NCBI GenBank assembly: GCA_964017195.1
Contig: OZ024898.1
Coordinates: forward strand, 1,474,001 to 1,538,000
From: Siderastrea radians
Taxonomy: Eukaryota > Cnidaria > Anthozoa > Scleractinia > Rhizangiidae
Reading direction: 5' to 3'
DNA: 64,000 bases
The position numbers and the translations under genes are program-made. Of this stretch, positions 1 to 12,300 are shown one piece after another; position 1 is the stretch's first letter; the number at the start of each line of letters is the position of its first letter. The notes under the pieces were generated by a model. The model worked only from the letters and a program-made list of their open reading frames with translations. It searched no databases and was not told the origin of the DNA.

Positions 1-2044
1 TGTTGTTTTCATTTAAGTGTTGACACTAAATCAATTGAAGTGTTGTTAAGTTAATTAGTAATTAGACTGGTTAGTAGTTTGAATTTTAAATCATCTGTGA
101 TGGTGTTCTATTGGCTTCTTCTCTATTGTATTTTCAGTTCACTAAGCTTGAATGTCTTCCACCTGTTTTCTTTGTCTTGCTTTTCAATTGATTGTAAGGT
201 TCACAGACTTTGTGATGACACACCAATTCACTCCTGTGTTGTTTGACCCTTGAAATGCTTCACTCAAAATTATGTCAAATTTAATTGAAAAGAAATATAG
301 TTATATAATTATCTCTAAGTAAATACTGCAGAAATTTTATAAAATCCCAATCAGATTTAAGATTACCCCAATGTAATCCCAATTTGTAGCTTTAATTTAA
401 TTGGTTACACTTTAGGATTTTACTCACAAACTAAAAATTTATATTACATCATTAAAGGCATTTAGTCTGTACTGTGAGATTAAGGGTGGAAAGAACCTAA
501 AAAAATAAATATAATAAAAAAGTATAAATCCTGTTGTGTAAATAAGGAACCCACTAAATAAATACAACAGGCTTGTTTCAGCTAATAGATTTATTTGTGC
601 TATTTAACATGTAGTATTCACCGCATTCTAAACTTGTAAACATGGTGAAAAATGTGACAAGCCAAGCAAATGAACCATATAGTCTGCACCAAGATGAAAG
701 TTAGGTCATCAAAATTCATTGTTCTGCTTACGATTTCTTTGATTACATCACTTGAAAGGTTTTTTATCAGATAAAAATTCACAAACACAAATTAATAAAA
801 TTTTCCAGAAATGATCCTTTTGATGAAATTCATTGAAATTTAGTAACAAATAGTACCACAAAAGGTACTTGTCAGTAGCTTATATTTGTCAAATAATGAA
901 TGGTCACATTTACGAATTCAGCTGAGTCAACTGAGAACCGTCTTTTGCAGGCTAATAAACAGCACCATAGACGGCACCATAGAAAAGAATTGCTGAATTT
1001 TTCAATTTTTATCCATATTACCACTGCACGGACTCAAAAGTTGGAACCACCATGTTTATCATATAATAGTAAACAGTACAACAGGAAAATACTGCTTATA
1101 AAGTAGCTTACATGTGAATTTTTTGCATTTTAAAAGAATTATTAATATTGAAAGGCCCAAAACTTTTTTACAGCCACTATGTACAGCATAACAAACAGCA
1201 CCACAGACAAGTACATGTACCAATGATAATAATCCCTGCAAATATTCTGTGACAACCTGTAACACTTGTGAACTATCCCACAAAAGCGACACTTTGTCAA
1301 CACTTGATTAAACTATGCCTCTCTACTCCGCAGTCCTCCCACAGTCCCTCCTTGACTGCACGGTAGAAACGTGCGGAGACTGGGAAGAGGGAAAAATTAA
1401 AGCGCTTGGCCCCCGCGCTCCTGTTTTCTCTCTCCAGCACTCCCGCTCCTGTATTTTTCTTTCACTGGTATTTACTGACGGTTGCTTCTGCAGAGGAGAG
1501 AGAAACTATGCCATGTTGATGGAGCCTAATAAGGCTGAAACTGCTAACACTCAAGCTCACTGTTAATGCATGGCCATTTATATTTTGTGGCTACAGGGCA
1601 CTCAAGCAGGCATGTGCAGTACTTATGACCTGTCATTATATCACGACAGTACCATTTTACTACGTTAGGACAAGTGAACGCAATATTTTATGTTAACACA
1701 CACTGTAGAACCCAAATTGTTCGATTTGCAGCTAACGGGAAGTTAAATTGCCAACGAAATGGTGTGGAATAATGACTACAGTGGTACAGTGTATAACAAA
1801 TGAATTTATGTTCATGGACATTTTACTCATTACTGGCATTTTTCCTTGCCCCTGTGCGGTTCAGAAAAATACTATGTAGTCTACAAAGTTCAAGCAATTT
1901 ACAGCTTTTGGTTTGCATTTCAGACATATTTACTTCGATCTGATATATACTTTGTTCCTGATTATTATCTACATAAACCATGGACTAAAGTGTGTTTGCC
2001 CAATACAATTTTTCCAGACCAAAACTCCCTTTTGCCATTCACAG
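1..2044. other. No exon identified; AT-rich flank or intron
   Basis: No convincing coding exon was seen on either strand. The first coding exon of the CULT gene that can be recognised begins at 2045 and needs one carried-in base, so at least one upstream exon with the start codon (and probably a signal peptide) must lie here unrecognised or left of the window. Around 1315-1510 there is a more GC-rich patch resembling repeat sequence near 62.0 kb. Open frames here lack splice or family support. Confidence 0.5.
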
Positions 2045-4613
2045 ATTCCCTGCTCTGTAGAAAGTGTGGACATGACATTACTGCAGCTGCTAATCTGGAC
2101 AACAGGGCCAGCAGACTTGCCCTGCGACAGAGGAATGACACGATACTTGGGGTCCAACAATGTCTCATCCAATTGTTCAAGAATCCTCATGGTAATTTTC
2201 TAACAGTTCCTTGTTTTAATTTTATGTGCGAGAGCATTTGAGTGCATGTACAGTCGAAGCTCTCATAAGCAACCACCTCGGGAATTCAGAAAAGTGGTTG
2301 CAACTAGAGCTGGTTGCTTACGAGAATGGGCTCTTGTAAGGGACCACGTAATGAAACAATAGAGTATGGTCACTTACAAGAGTTTTATAATTTAAATACT
2401 TTATTATTGCCTATCACAGAGCACACTGTAGGTTCGTGAATGTACAGGTCAACAAAACTTAGCACTTATAGTGAATATACTCTAAATGTGATCAAGAAGT
2501 GAATGCTTTTATTAAAATGTTGACTGAGTGGTTGCTTACGAGGACTTAAAAAAAAGGACAAGAAAAGGTGGTGGTCGCTTACGGGAGTGGTCGTTTACAA
2601 GAGCTTTTAATTACAGAGTTTAAGTGACAGTTCAAACAGGGTTTTGCTATGCTGGTCATAACTTGAACCGGTCACTTATGAGAGTGGTCAAAGGAGAGCT
2701 TCAATTTTCTGTTTTTATTTTCCATAGGTCAACATTTTGAGCTGATAACAGCCACGTCAGCCAATATCAAAACCTACGGTGAGGTAGGCCACTTGCAGAG
2801 AAAGGCCTAAGTCTGATTCTGTGTCTGTAGACACTGTGAATTTATATGGAGCACAACTGTCATCTGACTTGTTTGATAACCTTTCCAATCTGTGATTTAC
2901 AGGCATTTGAAGAGCATTCTTGGTTTCCAGGGTATGCATGGCGGATTGCTGTCTGTCCTCAGTGTGGTGCTCATATGGGATGGTATGAAAAACCTTGTTT
3001 TCATCCACAGCAGCTAACTTAATTAAGGTTTTGAAACTAACAAGAGAATATGGCATGCAGGCAGTGTGTGTCAGCGCACCATCTATTTTTTGTAAAATTT
3101 ATGAAATTCAAACATCTCAGTCTATTTCCACAGGCTGAATAAGATATCTTCGAAATAAGCTTCACATAAATTGCTATAAAATTCAGTTTTGCAGATTCTT
3201 TGGTGGACCCAGTTTACCACTGAATGCAACTGGAAAGATCTTAGGCTAGCCACAAATTGCACCAAGGCTTCGTTGTTTTAATTACCAGATGTAATCATCT
3301 GTTGTAAATTTCTTTTTAGGTCATTTGAAGATCCTCATCAAACTGATGACCATGATGGTACAAAAAAAGACGATCGTGATCATGACAAGGAAAAGGAAAA
3401 GGATGCGACTTCTAAGAAACCTTATTCTTTTGTGGGTCTAATTTACCCAAACCTTATCCAGGAGCACTGTAAGTTGAAGTTCCACACTATGCATTGCCTT
3501 TGCACACCACAGTCAGGTGTCAATAAGCCAGCTAGTTTAGAAGTTAGTCTGCCAATCAGTTTGGTTAGAAGTCAATCTACTTTTCATTTGTTTGGTCAGA
3601 CAGACCAGTCAGTCAGTCAGTCACTCTGTCTGTCTGTCAGCCAGCCAGTCAGTTTGGAAGTTATTTTCATATTGAACTATGGTGTCTTCCAATCAGTTTG
3701 GTTAGAAGGCAGCTTGTTGGTCATTTTGTTAGCAGTCAGTCAGTCAGTCTCTCTGTAGTCAGTCTAGGTCTTAGTCAGTGTAGTAGTAGTCAGTCAGTCA
3801 GTGTAGTAGTCAGTCAGTCACAGTGTAGTAGTCAGTCAGTCAGTCAGTGAGAGTACTAATAATAATAATTTAGAACTTATATAGCGCATTTTCTATATGA
3901 ATATAATCAAATGTGCTTTACAAGCAGGTGGAATTGGAATTTGGAAATGTTGGTTTTTTCATGGAGGGAGGAAAACCGGAGAACCCGGAGAAAAACCCTC
4001 AGAGCAAGGACGAGAACCAACAACAAACTCAACCCACGTATGACACCGGAACCGGGAATCGAACCCGGGCCACATTGGTGGGAGGCGAGTGCTCTCACCA
4101 CTGCGCCATCCCTGCTCCCCCAGTCAGTCAGTCAGTGAGAGTAGTAGTCAGTCAGTCAGTCGGTCGGTTGGTGTAGTAGTCAGTCAGTCAGTCAGTCAGT
4201 GTAGTAGCCAGTCAGTCAGTCAGTCAGTCAGTCAGTCAGTCAGTCAGTCAGTCAGTCAGTCAGTGTAGTAGTCAGTCAGTCAGTCAGTCAGTCCCAGTGT
4301 AGTAGTCAGTCAGTCATTGTAGTAGTCAGTCAGTCAGTCAGTCCCAGTGTAGTAGTCAGTCAGTCAGTCAGTCAGTCAGTCAGTCAGAGTAGTAGTCAGT
4401 CAGTCAGTACAGTCAGTCACAGTGTAGTAGTCATGGTCACAGTCAGTCGCAGTGTAGTAGTCAATCAGTCAATCAATCAGTCAGTCTTCACACCAACATG
4501 CCTTCCCTTCGAGACTAAGACACAATAAAATTTAGTTTTGTTCTGTTTTCATTTTGTTTTGTTTTACAGATGCAGACTCCTTAATAATAACACCAAAAGC
4601 ATACAGGAGCTAG
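2045..4613 (+). CDS. CULT-domain (cereblon ligand-binding fold) protein, 3' five exons, 5' end missing
   Basis: Exons 2045-2191, 2728-2783, 2903-2982, 3320-3468 and 4570-4613 (TAG at 4611-4613) join in one open frame of about 158 residues; all introns are GT..AG and the phases agree. The product shows CRKCGHDIT near its start and [10 protein letters not shown] later, the two CxxC zinc pairs of a CULT domain, with HSWFPGYAW between them. The three tryptophans that form the thalidomide/uridine cage in cereblon (HSW, YAW, GW) are all present. A charged Asp/Lys/Glu linker follows, then a conserved-looking tail ending in [11 protein letters not shown]. No LON domain is seen, so this resembles the small, often secreted, CULT-only proteins rather than cereblon itself. 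The start exon was not found. The codon for the third cage Trp is split by an intron (TG|G). A possible poly(A) signal, AATAAA, is at 5075-5080. Confidence 0.82.
2249..2707. mobile_element. MITE-like repeat in intron of CULT gene
   Basis: The segment begins with CAGTCGAAGCTCTC and ends with GAGAGCTTCAATTT, an imperfect inverted pair. Its interior repeats short motifs such as GGTTGCTTACGAG and GTGGTCGCTTACG on both strands. It occupies most of the intron between 2191 and 2728. The element family was not identified. Confidence 0.5.
3598..4492. repeat. (CAGT)n microsatellite tract, split by a SINE
   Basis: Long runs of CAGT/AGTC, broken by GTAGTAGT-type variants, fill the last intron of the CULT gene. 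The tract runs on both sides of the SINE at about 3856-4121, so the SINE inserted into an existing tetranucleotide array, or the array expanded around it. It produces spurious Ser/Gln/Val-rich open frames. Confidence 0.92.
3856..4121 (-). mobile_element. tRNA-derived SINE
   Basis: On the minus strand the element starts with a tRNA-like head. The A box TGGCGCAGTGG is at 4098-4108 and the B box GGTTCGATTCC at 4055-4065, both matching RNA polymerase III promoter consensus. A body of about 150 bp follows, and the 3' end (plus-strand 3856 onward) has an (ATT)n tail. No long open frame is present. It is a retroposon, not a functional tRNA gene: the 3' half of a cloverleaf and the CCA-end stem are not maintained. 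Confidence 0.85.
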
Positions 4614-7600
4614 TCAAGATCATGGCCATAAGTGTGTACAGCGTCTTTTGTCTCCTTGCAAAGGAAAAGTTATGCACATGGTTCATACAATTTTGAAAAA
4701 CCCTAGTTTTCTTGAAAGGAACTTGATACTAGGAAGCACCTTGAACAGTAGTTGAGTTTGGAATAAGACTGGAAAATCTCTTGAAATTTGTAAGATGCAC
4801 AGTCTCTTGTAGATTTTCTCAAAGTCCTTCGCTCAAATGGTAGCCACATCTGTCTTGTCGTTCTTCTGATACAACGGGTTTGCAAGGAATTTTGTGGCCC
4901 AACAATGTTGTTAAACTCGTTTCTTAAGAATTGCTCGTGAATAGTTCTTGAGCTTTGTTTGGTCAAACCTGAGAGACAGGCTCTGTGTACTAATAGGTAC
5001 AGTGTCATTGATTTGAAGGTTACCAGGGCAATGACCATTGACGGAAATATTTCTAGTGCTTTATTGTGTAGAAAAATAAAATACTTAAGAACAAGTGTAC
5101 ATATTAAATACCAATGACGGTTAATAAATATTTTTATCTCTACAGACAACTCAGTCAAATGAGTCTTACATACTGTACAGTTTTATACCGAAAATAAGAT
5201 CCTTACGTATTATACGAAATTTTTTCTTGAAACCTTCTTAAACTTCTACAAAAGCATTAATTTTGTAAATCAAAGTGACTTGAAGTCCTTTTAATCTGAC
5301 TGACTTGAAGTCCTTCTCAAGGCCTCTAGTCATGAGGAGTATTAACAAAAATTTACCTGCATGTTTGTAACATTTGATGAAAATGGTTTCACCTCGAGTT
5401 ACTCAAGAATCATTCTTTTTAAAAATTAGGCCACGAGAAAAAAGTGTTTCTATGAGAAAACAGCAAGGCATCGCCGAGTTGGCTTTCCCTTGTAGGAAAC
5501 CACCTGTTCGGGTGCCGGAAGATCGCTTTCTCTTCAGGCAAGTAAGAAAGACAACCTACCTTCCGAAAACGGGAGTTTCTGACAGCAAAATTCACTTATC
5601 CTGGACGACCAAACAGGACTTTTTTAGCCCGTGTAGGAAGCGAGTCCCTAGGTTTTGCGACGCGTATTTTACGCGGCAAAATCCTAAACGATAACTGACC
5701 TTTGCTACGTCTGTGACGATCAACGGATATAACACTTTTCTTAGCATCAAAAACGTCCTTTTATGGCCGTTATATTGGGTTTCATTCCAAGCAAGTTCCT
5801 GTTATTCAAACCTGTTAAAAACACTTCCTTATACCCTCTTCAAAAAGTTATATTGTCCAGCCAATTTCAACCAACTTGATTACGTCGATGTCGATACTCT
5901 TCTTTGGTTGAATCGCCGTCCTAAGCGACCACCTTCCCTAACAGAAACGTGGCCGCTCTTATCAGAGCGATTCAACCTGCAATTAAGCCTGAATACACTT
6001 ATTTTCCCTTAAAATGTCGAAGTGGAACAAAAAAGACGCCTATTAGGACGTTCACGTATTCTCCAAACTGGTCTCGTCTAAACTGCTCTTTAAAAAATCT
6101 TCAGGAAACTTTCAAAAGTTGTCGCAAAAATTGCCTGCAACAGGATACCCATTTAACTTCAACAAAACGTCATAATCTCGTAATTTTAGCTTTTGTCTTA
6201 TGGCAAAATCTTTCTGTACACTTTTCCGGAGATCTCTGAACCTGTTGTCGCTAACGTCTGTTGAATGACGCCTTTCCGGACGTGTTTGAACTAATTTCTG
6301 TTCACGGAATCTACATAGGCCTCTGTCCACCTCTTGAGGTTTGCCTGTCAATTAAAGGAACACTTGTTTAGGCACACGTCTCTGTGGTACCAGTTTTCCC
6401 GCGAGTATATTCAAGCTCTGAGAATAGTTGACGTCACTGAAGCCACGGTTCTTTTCAGTACAACAATTAGCTTGCGGCAGCATCTGTTTTCCTTTTTTTT
6501 TTCTGCGGTTGTTTTATCCGTTACACGTATTACGACCTCCTTACGTAACAAATTTTCGTGTTGCATAAAGTAGACGTCGCTTCCGCTTACTGCAAAATGA
6601 AAATTTGTTGCGCGCGGAGATTGTAATACGTGGAAAACTTTCCCAACTTGTTGCGCGACCAATTGCACGAAAACGTTGCCCGTATTAGTACTTGGCCTTC
6701 AGTTAACCAATAGGCAAGCGTGCATTCGTTGCATGCTTTAAATACCTTGAGATGAGTATACCCACCTTAGACCAAACAAGTGTGTCGTCTAGTTTCTTGT
6801 AAATATACTTCATTTCTTCATCACTGAATAGTTGAGAACTGATTTCGGACGCCAGGGGCTACATAAAGACAAAGGAATGATAGAAAGTAATTTAATCTGT
6901 CAAGCTTTCGCAGCGCGATACACAATCTTTTTCCTTGTTAGTTCGCTAAGGACTGCAATACACACAGTTACACTAACTTTAACTCCAATACTGGAGCTAA
7001 AATTTTAGGTCAAAATAATCATTTTGTTGGCTATTTAACTCTGAATTGTACTCAAATAGGGGGTTGAAAAACCTCCACTCCCCTCAAATGAGTTTTTCCT
7101 ACTTTTAGTAAATATCTCCTTTGTACGGAGTTAAAAATAATTCCAATTAGAGTGTATCTCCACCGCCGAGAGTTAACCTAACTTTCTGAGGTATTTTCAC
7201 TCTTGAGAACTACTGTGTTGTTTGGGGCTAACTTACGTTTGTCTTTCTTTTTCAAATAAAACATTTGTCGGTTCATAATCAAGGAAACCCATCTTCATAC
7301 GGCAAACTAAAGTTAGGAATCTTCTGTTAGCAAATACAAGTTGACAAACGTCATTTATATGTCAGTATGAGGTTTACACGCGCCAAGCATGTCGTTTGAA
7401 GCCAATTTAACCCTTTAAGCTTTAACAGTGACGAAAGTGAACTTTCTCTTTACATTGTTACTACTTGTGCAGAATTCAAGTGATGAGAATAAAGAAAGTG
7501 ATCACCAAGGACAAGATGTCTTGATCTTTAGACAAATTCTCTTTACTAGTTTAATAAGAAATGTATGGATAAGAGTAAGGAGAATATGCATTTTTATATA

Positions 7601-7690
7601 TAAGGGCTTAAACGGTTACACCCTTACCATTATCTTTTTCTTTTGCAAAAGCGAAACTTCACGAACAATTTTCATCAGAAAGGAAGCCAG
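4614..7690. other. Intergenic stretch without supported genes
   Basis: This lies between the CULT gene stop and the Penelope-like fragments. It includes the probable 3' UTR of the CULT gene to about 5100. Open frames at 4703-5158 (-), 5374-5694 (+) and 5713-6239 (+) have low-complexity or unconserved-looking translations and no splice or domain support. No TIR or RNA gene was recognised. Confidence 0.5.
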
Positions 7691-7729
7691 AACCTAACAA
7701 ACAAACAAACAATCAAACAAACAAAAAAT

Positions 7730-8006
7730 AAAAGGTGGACAGTAATAAAGAGACCCTTCCTGATGTGTTGGCTAGAATGATCAGGGAAATTGAAGTGTCG
7801 GGCGACTGGTTTGGATGCGTCCTTGTCATTTCTTTCGACGTCTCGTTGGTGTTCGCGGAGTCTCCTCCCTGTTTCACCAATGTATATCTTTTTGCGTAAA
7901 GTGCATGTTTTGCATAGATAACATTTGCGGAGGTGCATGTAAAGAGATCAGTGATTTTCATAGATGGTTTGGATCCTGAATCGGGATGATCGTCAGATTT
8001 AAGCAC
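7730..8006 (-). pseudogene. Penelope-like element fragment: GIY-YIG endonuclease, minus copy
   Basis: Minus-strand translation contains LRKCYLCKTCTLRKKIYIGE followed by TGRRLREHQRDVERND, the usual cysteine-rich leader and GIY-YIG nuclease core found at the C-terminus of Penelope-like retrotransposons. Its reading is broken: the upstream KSDD..SVKITD part is in another frame. It is a 3' fragment with no reverse transcriptase visible. Confidence 0.72.
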
Positions 8007-8036
8007 ACAATGTTTTTGTCGCGTTTAAATGAAGTC

Positions 8037-8620
8037 GTGGGGGATGCTTTCTTTCTAGTTGGAAGTGTGCTTAAATCTGACGATCAACGGGGTACTTTTA
8101 AGTGCGCGTGCAAATGCGGACAAAATAACAGGACCCAAACTGCCAAACGATCTGTTAAAATCACTGATCGCTTTAAATGTACCTGGGCAAATGTTATCTA
8201 TGCATAACACGCACTTTATGGAAAAAAGATATACATTGGTGAAACAGGGAAGAGACTAGGCGATCGTTTCCGCGAATACCTACCAGATGTCGAAAGGAAT
8301 GACATCCAAATCAGTCGCCCGACACTTCAATCTCTAGCTCTGATCATTCTAGCCAACACATGGCGGTCTGCAGACTCTCCTTACACCAGGGTAACACAGA
8401 AACCCGTAAAAATCAACGAACCATATTCATTTTCAACTAATTTATTCTTGTTTATTACGTTGCCATGTTCCTACCAATAGTGTAGCTCCACCGTTCTCCA
8501 CACAAATCAAGCGCAACCCACGATTCCTTGATTCGCCCTGACGAAGGGCTAACGCTAGGAACATTAGCTTTCAATAAATATTTCTCTACGGTGGCCAATT
8601 AACCTTACCAACTCACAAAT
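8037..8620 (+). pseudogene. Penelope-like element fragment: GIY-YIG endonuclease plus 3' UTR, plus copy
   Basis: The plus strand encodes VGDAFFLVGSVLKSDDQRGT, a cysteine pair region, then ANVIYA, a stop, and KKIYIGETGKRLGDRFREY, again the GIY-YIG module. In-frame stops and a shift after DVERND make it a pseudogene. The 3' part (8536-8620) contains CCCTGACGAAGGGCTAACGC, typical of the tail of these elements in invertebrate genomes. It lies head to head with the minus copy at 7730-8006. Confidence 0.7.
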
Positions 8621-8638
8621 TTTTGTGTTTCACTTCCA

Positions 8639-8680
<42 letters not shown>

Positions 8681-8755
8681 GTTTCCTCTCAGTATTGTTT
8701 ACATGTAATTACAGTTTACTTTGGTAGTGTACTGAAATGGCTTTCATATTAATTA

Positions 8756-9148
8756 AGGGCACGAACACACTAATCAGGATAAATTTTAAAACGACAGTTT
8801 CACGGCGAAAACACATAAAAAGTTTTTTGTCTACGCTATCGTTTGTGACAGTCGTTTCCGCTGTCGAAAACGTGTAAAAAAAATCTCCGTCCATCGTATC
8901 GTTTTCGAATCGTTTTTCCTGTCATACGAAACTGGGACAGAGATCACATGTTTGCTGTGACGTAAGCATTTTCGAAAAGATCCGTTTTTGCAATCCACAC
9001 TGAAAAGGGAAGACGGCCTTTTTAAGAATTTATCCACTCTAGAGATCTTTTTCGGCGACAAAAGCGCCGTTTTAGTGTGGACAGAAGGGCAAAACGGATT
9101 TTAAAAAATGGCTTTTAAAATTGTACTGGATTAGTGTGAACAAGACCT
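8756..9148. mobile_element. MITE with GATTAGTGTGAAC-type termini
   Basis: Left end AGGGCACGAACACACTAATC and right end GATTAGTGTGAACAAGACCT are inverted repeats with a few mismatches, flanked by TA on both sides. The interior is AT-rich and noncoding. The right end overlaps the last codons and the stop of the putative terminal exon of the minus-strand DUF4587-like gene. Confidence 0.65.
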
Positions 9149-9334
9149 TAGCCTGACCTTGAGGTTAGTAGCGGCTAGATTACTGGGTTCACTCTCCAAG
9201 AGGCCATACTCAGTAGGCTTTAACAACAGTGTAGACACCAGGCCTCTTGAAATAAATAATCCGAGCAGAAGAATGGCACTAATTTGATTGGTTACTTGGG
9301 CCAGTGCTCCTTGGTCAGTGAAGATTATGTTGTC
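9131..9334 (-). CDS. Putative terminal exon of the DUF4587-like gene, no ATG
   Basis: A strong acceptor (pyrimidine-rich CTCTGCCTTACTCTCTTGTAG-like tract ending next to 9334) opens 67 codons in the phase left by exon 8, ending with TAA at 9131-9133. The translation starts DNIIFTDQGALAQ, has a hydrophobic segment and ends NLAATNLKVRLRSCSH. The final codons and the stop fall in the right end of the MITE 8756-9148. If exon 8 did not splice here it would read through its donor (GTATGT next to 10040) and stop at 10013 after eight more residues. Confidence 0.55.
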   Translation of the reverse strand, partial: DNIIFTDQGALAQVTNQISAILLLGLFISRGLVSTLLLKPTEYGLLESEPSNLAATNLKVRLRSCSH

Positions 9335-12300
9335 CTACAAGAGAGTAAGGCAGAGATTTCACAGAATTACAAATTGTCTTGATGATGAGATCCAAACTAG
9401 TCAGTGAGCATTCCGCACGAAGTTTCTTTTGATACAAATTTTCACGAAAAAGTTTTTAGAGTTACCAATGATCCTCACCAGGAACGTACCCAACATTTTA
9501 CCCATTTCCAGGATTACCGTGCACTTTTCTTGTGTATTTTTGAAAGGGGAAAAGGAACTTTTATCAAGCTGAATGAAAGCGTATTTGGAGAAAAGCCGTT
9601 ATATTCCTGTGCGAGAAGGACCAAAGCTACATTGACTTTATTTAATAAAATTGACCAAACAGCTGCAAACACCACAAAATCATCGTGACACCCACTATCA
9701 GCCACTAATGTTCACTCATCCACCCACCCATCCACTCCACTCCATAAATGAATGTTCTAATTCACATGTAAAAGAAGCAGAATATTACCGTGCAACTACA
9801 CAAACCATGGACACCCAGACAACATTTTCAGACAAATTTTTAAATTAGCTAATCAGAGGACGAGTTCAGAACAATGAGATGGCTACAAATTCTCCTTGAT
9901 TAGGTCACATTCTGAAGCCCGCAATATGTTTAGAAACTCCGATACCCATGAAATTTGCCTCTAAAGTTTGTCTGGGTCTGACCGTTTGTGTGGTAGCACT
10001 GTAAATTAGCTGTTATCTCATTGCGTTCCAAGTACATACCTTTTCTACTTGCCACAGGTAGTCTGGTGGTAACAGGGCACCCACTTGTGTCATTTCCCAC
10101 AGGACACCCTCCCTTGTAGCACTAAGAAGTCCCGCTTGAGGCTTAATTTGAATCACGTTATAAACAATAGTCTCGATCATCGAAGATAGATCACTGATAG
10201 CCGCTTGAGAATCCTGTGACAGCCTCTGAAAAACTCCAGGATTTTTAACTTTCAAATCAAAAGCATCCTCTCTGACAGCGTCTGCAAGCGTGGCATAAAT
10301 AGGGCCATCACGTTCAAGATAGTGTCTTCTGTGAAGTTCATCAATAGTCTGGTTTATAAGATCATTTAGACGTTCCATAGCATTGAGCCTTCTCTGCTCT
10401 GCTTTCTTGAGGAGGGATATAAGAATGAAACAAGCCCATGCTACATAACCAAAATGCCGCAACTTCCTAACTCTTGGGGGTCCAGGGAAAGGATAGGGCT
10501 CTTCAGGATTGTTCCTGGCCACTTGGCCAAGAAAACCTTCAGGCCTTAGGGAGGTACGTGGTCTTGTTTGTGGTTCAGGGATTCTCTCTGTTGGCCTCAC
10601 AGGAGTAGCTATGCCTCTTGGTACCTAGAGTATGTGTAGAAACAAATGGTGGTCTTTGTTGGTGTTATTGTCCACATCAGGTTCCACTTAGAAATGCACC
10701 CAGTAAAAATAGAAAGACATTAAATCTAGTTATTGTGAAGAAAACGGTTGAAACATGTACATTAGTATAGTCTTCCTCCCTACCTTGTATTATATAACGA
10801 AAATTGTAATGAGAGCAGTATTAACTGATGGGAAATAAAGCAATCATTAACAACCACACAAATGTCTGTAATTTTTTTGGTGTCTGTTTGTAATTCCGTA
10901 TTTTTCCAAACAAAAATTCTCATTCAACATTCAACCTATTCTCCTCACTTTTATTTAAGGCGGGGGTAAACCTGAAAAACAGGGCATTTTTCAAAATATT
11001 CTCACACCTAGGATTTTATTTGAAACCATAGCAAACTATATATCACTGTAAAGCTTATAGATCAAAGATTCTGAAAAAAATCTATTTTGTGTTCCAACAC
11101 CAATTGTAACGTGACAACGAACATTTAAGTGAACCACCTGCTGAGTACTACCAGTGGTTACTTGAGAAAAGATAACTCCTCCTAGATTTGCTGGAAATGA
11201 ATGGTTTTTGCATCATTTTAAAGCAGACAAATTGCTTAGTGTTTTAAGCATAGGAAATTTTGAAATGTTAAAAAGACATGGTATGATGGTTAACTTAAGT
11301 TAGCCCTATGAAACCAGCATGTATTTTCAACCATAACTTCAAGCACATTCATCATATGGAAAAATCCTATGCTTAAAACACAAAACCCATTCAGATCAAC
11401 AACCCCTGAAAATTTCAGGTCAATCTGATAAATCGTTCCCAAGATATCTTTTCTTAAAGGACAAAATATTGCGTAATGAGAAAATGAGCTTTAAACTTAC
11501 ACGTAAATAAAGAAGTTTATTTTCATCAAATTTTAAGGCTCAATTATGGCCTAATTTCTTGTATTAGGCCACAACAGTCTCTATAATCAATTTAAAAGCC
11601 TCCAGTCTGATATGTCACCCTTTCAGCTTCGCACAGAGCTTCTTCACGATGGGTGCGCACAAGCTGCCGAAGTCTCTACCCAGCTCTTTTCATCTTTTCC
11701 AATGCCTCATCTTCAAAGGCATCTTAGATCTTGTCCACTTGTTTGTAATAAGCAGACCTAGTGAGGCAGGGCATGTTCATTACAACACAAAATGCTGCAA
11801 GGCATTCAAAGCCACTTCCTGTCTCTATTGGGTGGTAGTCTAGACTGCTCGGGAGTTGATGTAGTATGAGAGAGTTTAGCAGAGGGCTGGACTCAGAACA
11901 GGAGCTACATTGAGGAGAAAGCTTGGTCTTGAATGCATATCTTCCTCTAAAGTCAAGGTCCCTTGAGAAAGAAAAACAGAGTGATTAGGCAAAATAAACA
12001 TAAATTAAACAATCATACACGGACAAGAGAAATAGTCATATGAATTGCATTTACAGATGTAACTGCATGTCATCAAAATAAAACAGAGTATTTGCTTATT
12101 GTTACAACATTAATTTTTATGCAAACTCTTACATAGAAAAAACGAAAACTGTTTGAGAACAAGTCTCAGATATTGATTTCAAGGAAAAAGAAATTCGTCC
12201 TGTCTCCAGTGCTGAGAGATCCCAAGTAAAACCAAAGGGAGTTACGGATGATGCAACAGATAGAAAATTCTCACCTCCTTTACACACGTGTTCACTTGAG

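Noticed and set aside
4050..4110. Functional tRNA gene
   Set aside because: A and B boxes are present, but the body and tail are those of a SINE and no full cloverleaf is kept.
4703..5158. 151-codon minus-strand open frame
   Set aside because: Antisense to the probable CULT 3' UTR; no domain, splice or composition support.
5374..6239. Plus-strand frames of about 100 codons
   Set aside because: Basic, unstructured translations overlapping in different frames; look like chance frames in repeat-derived DNA.
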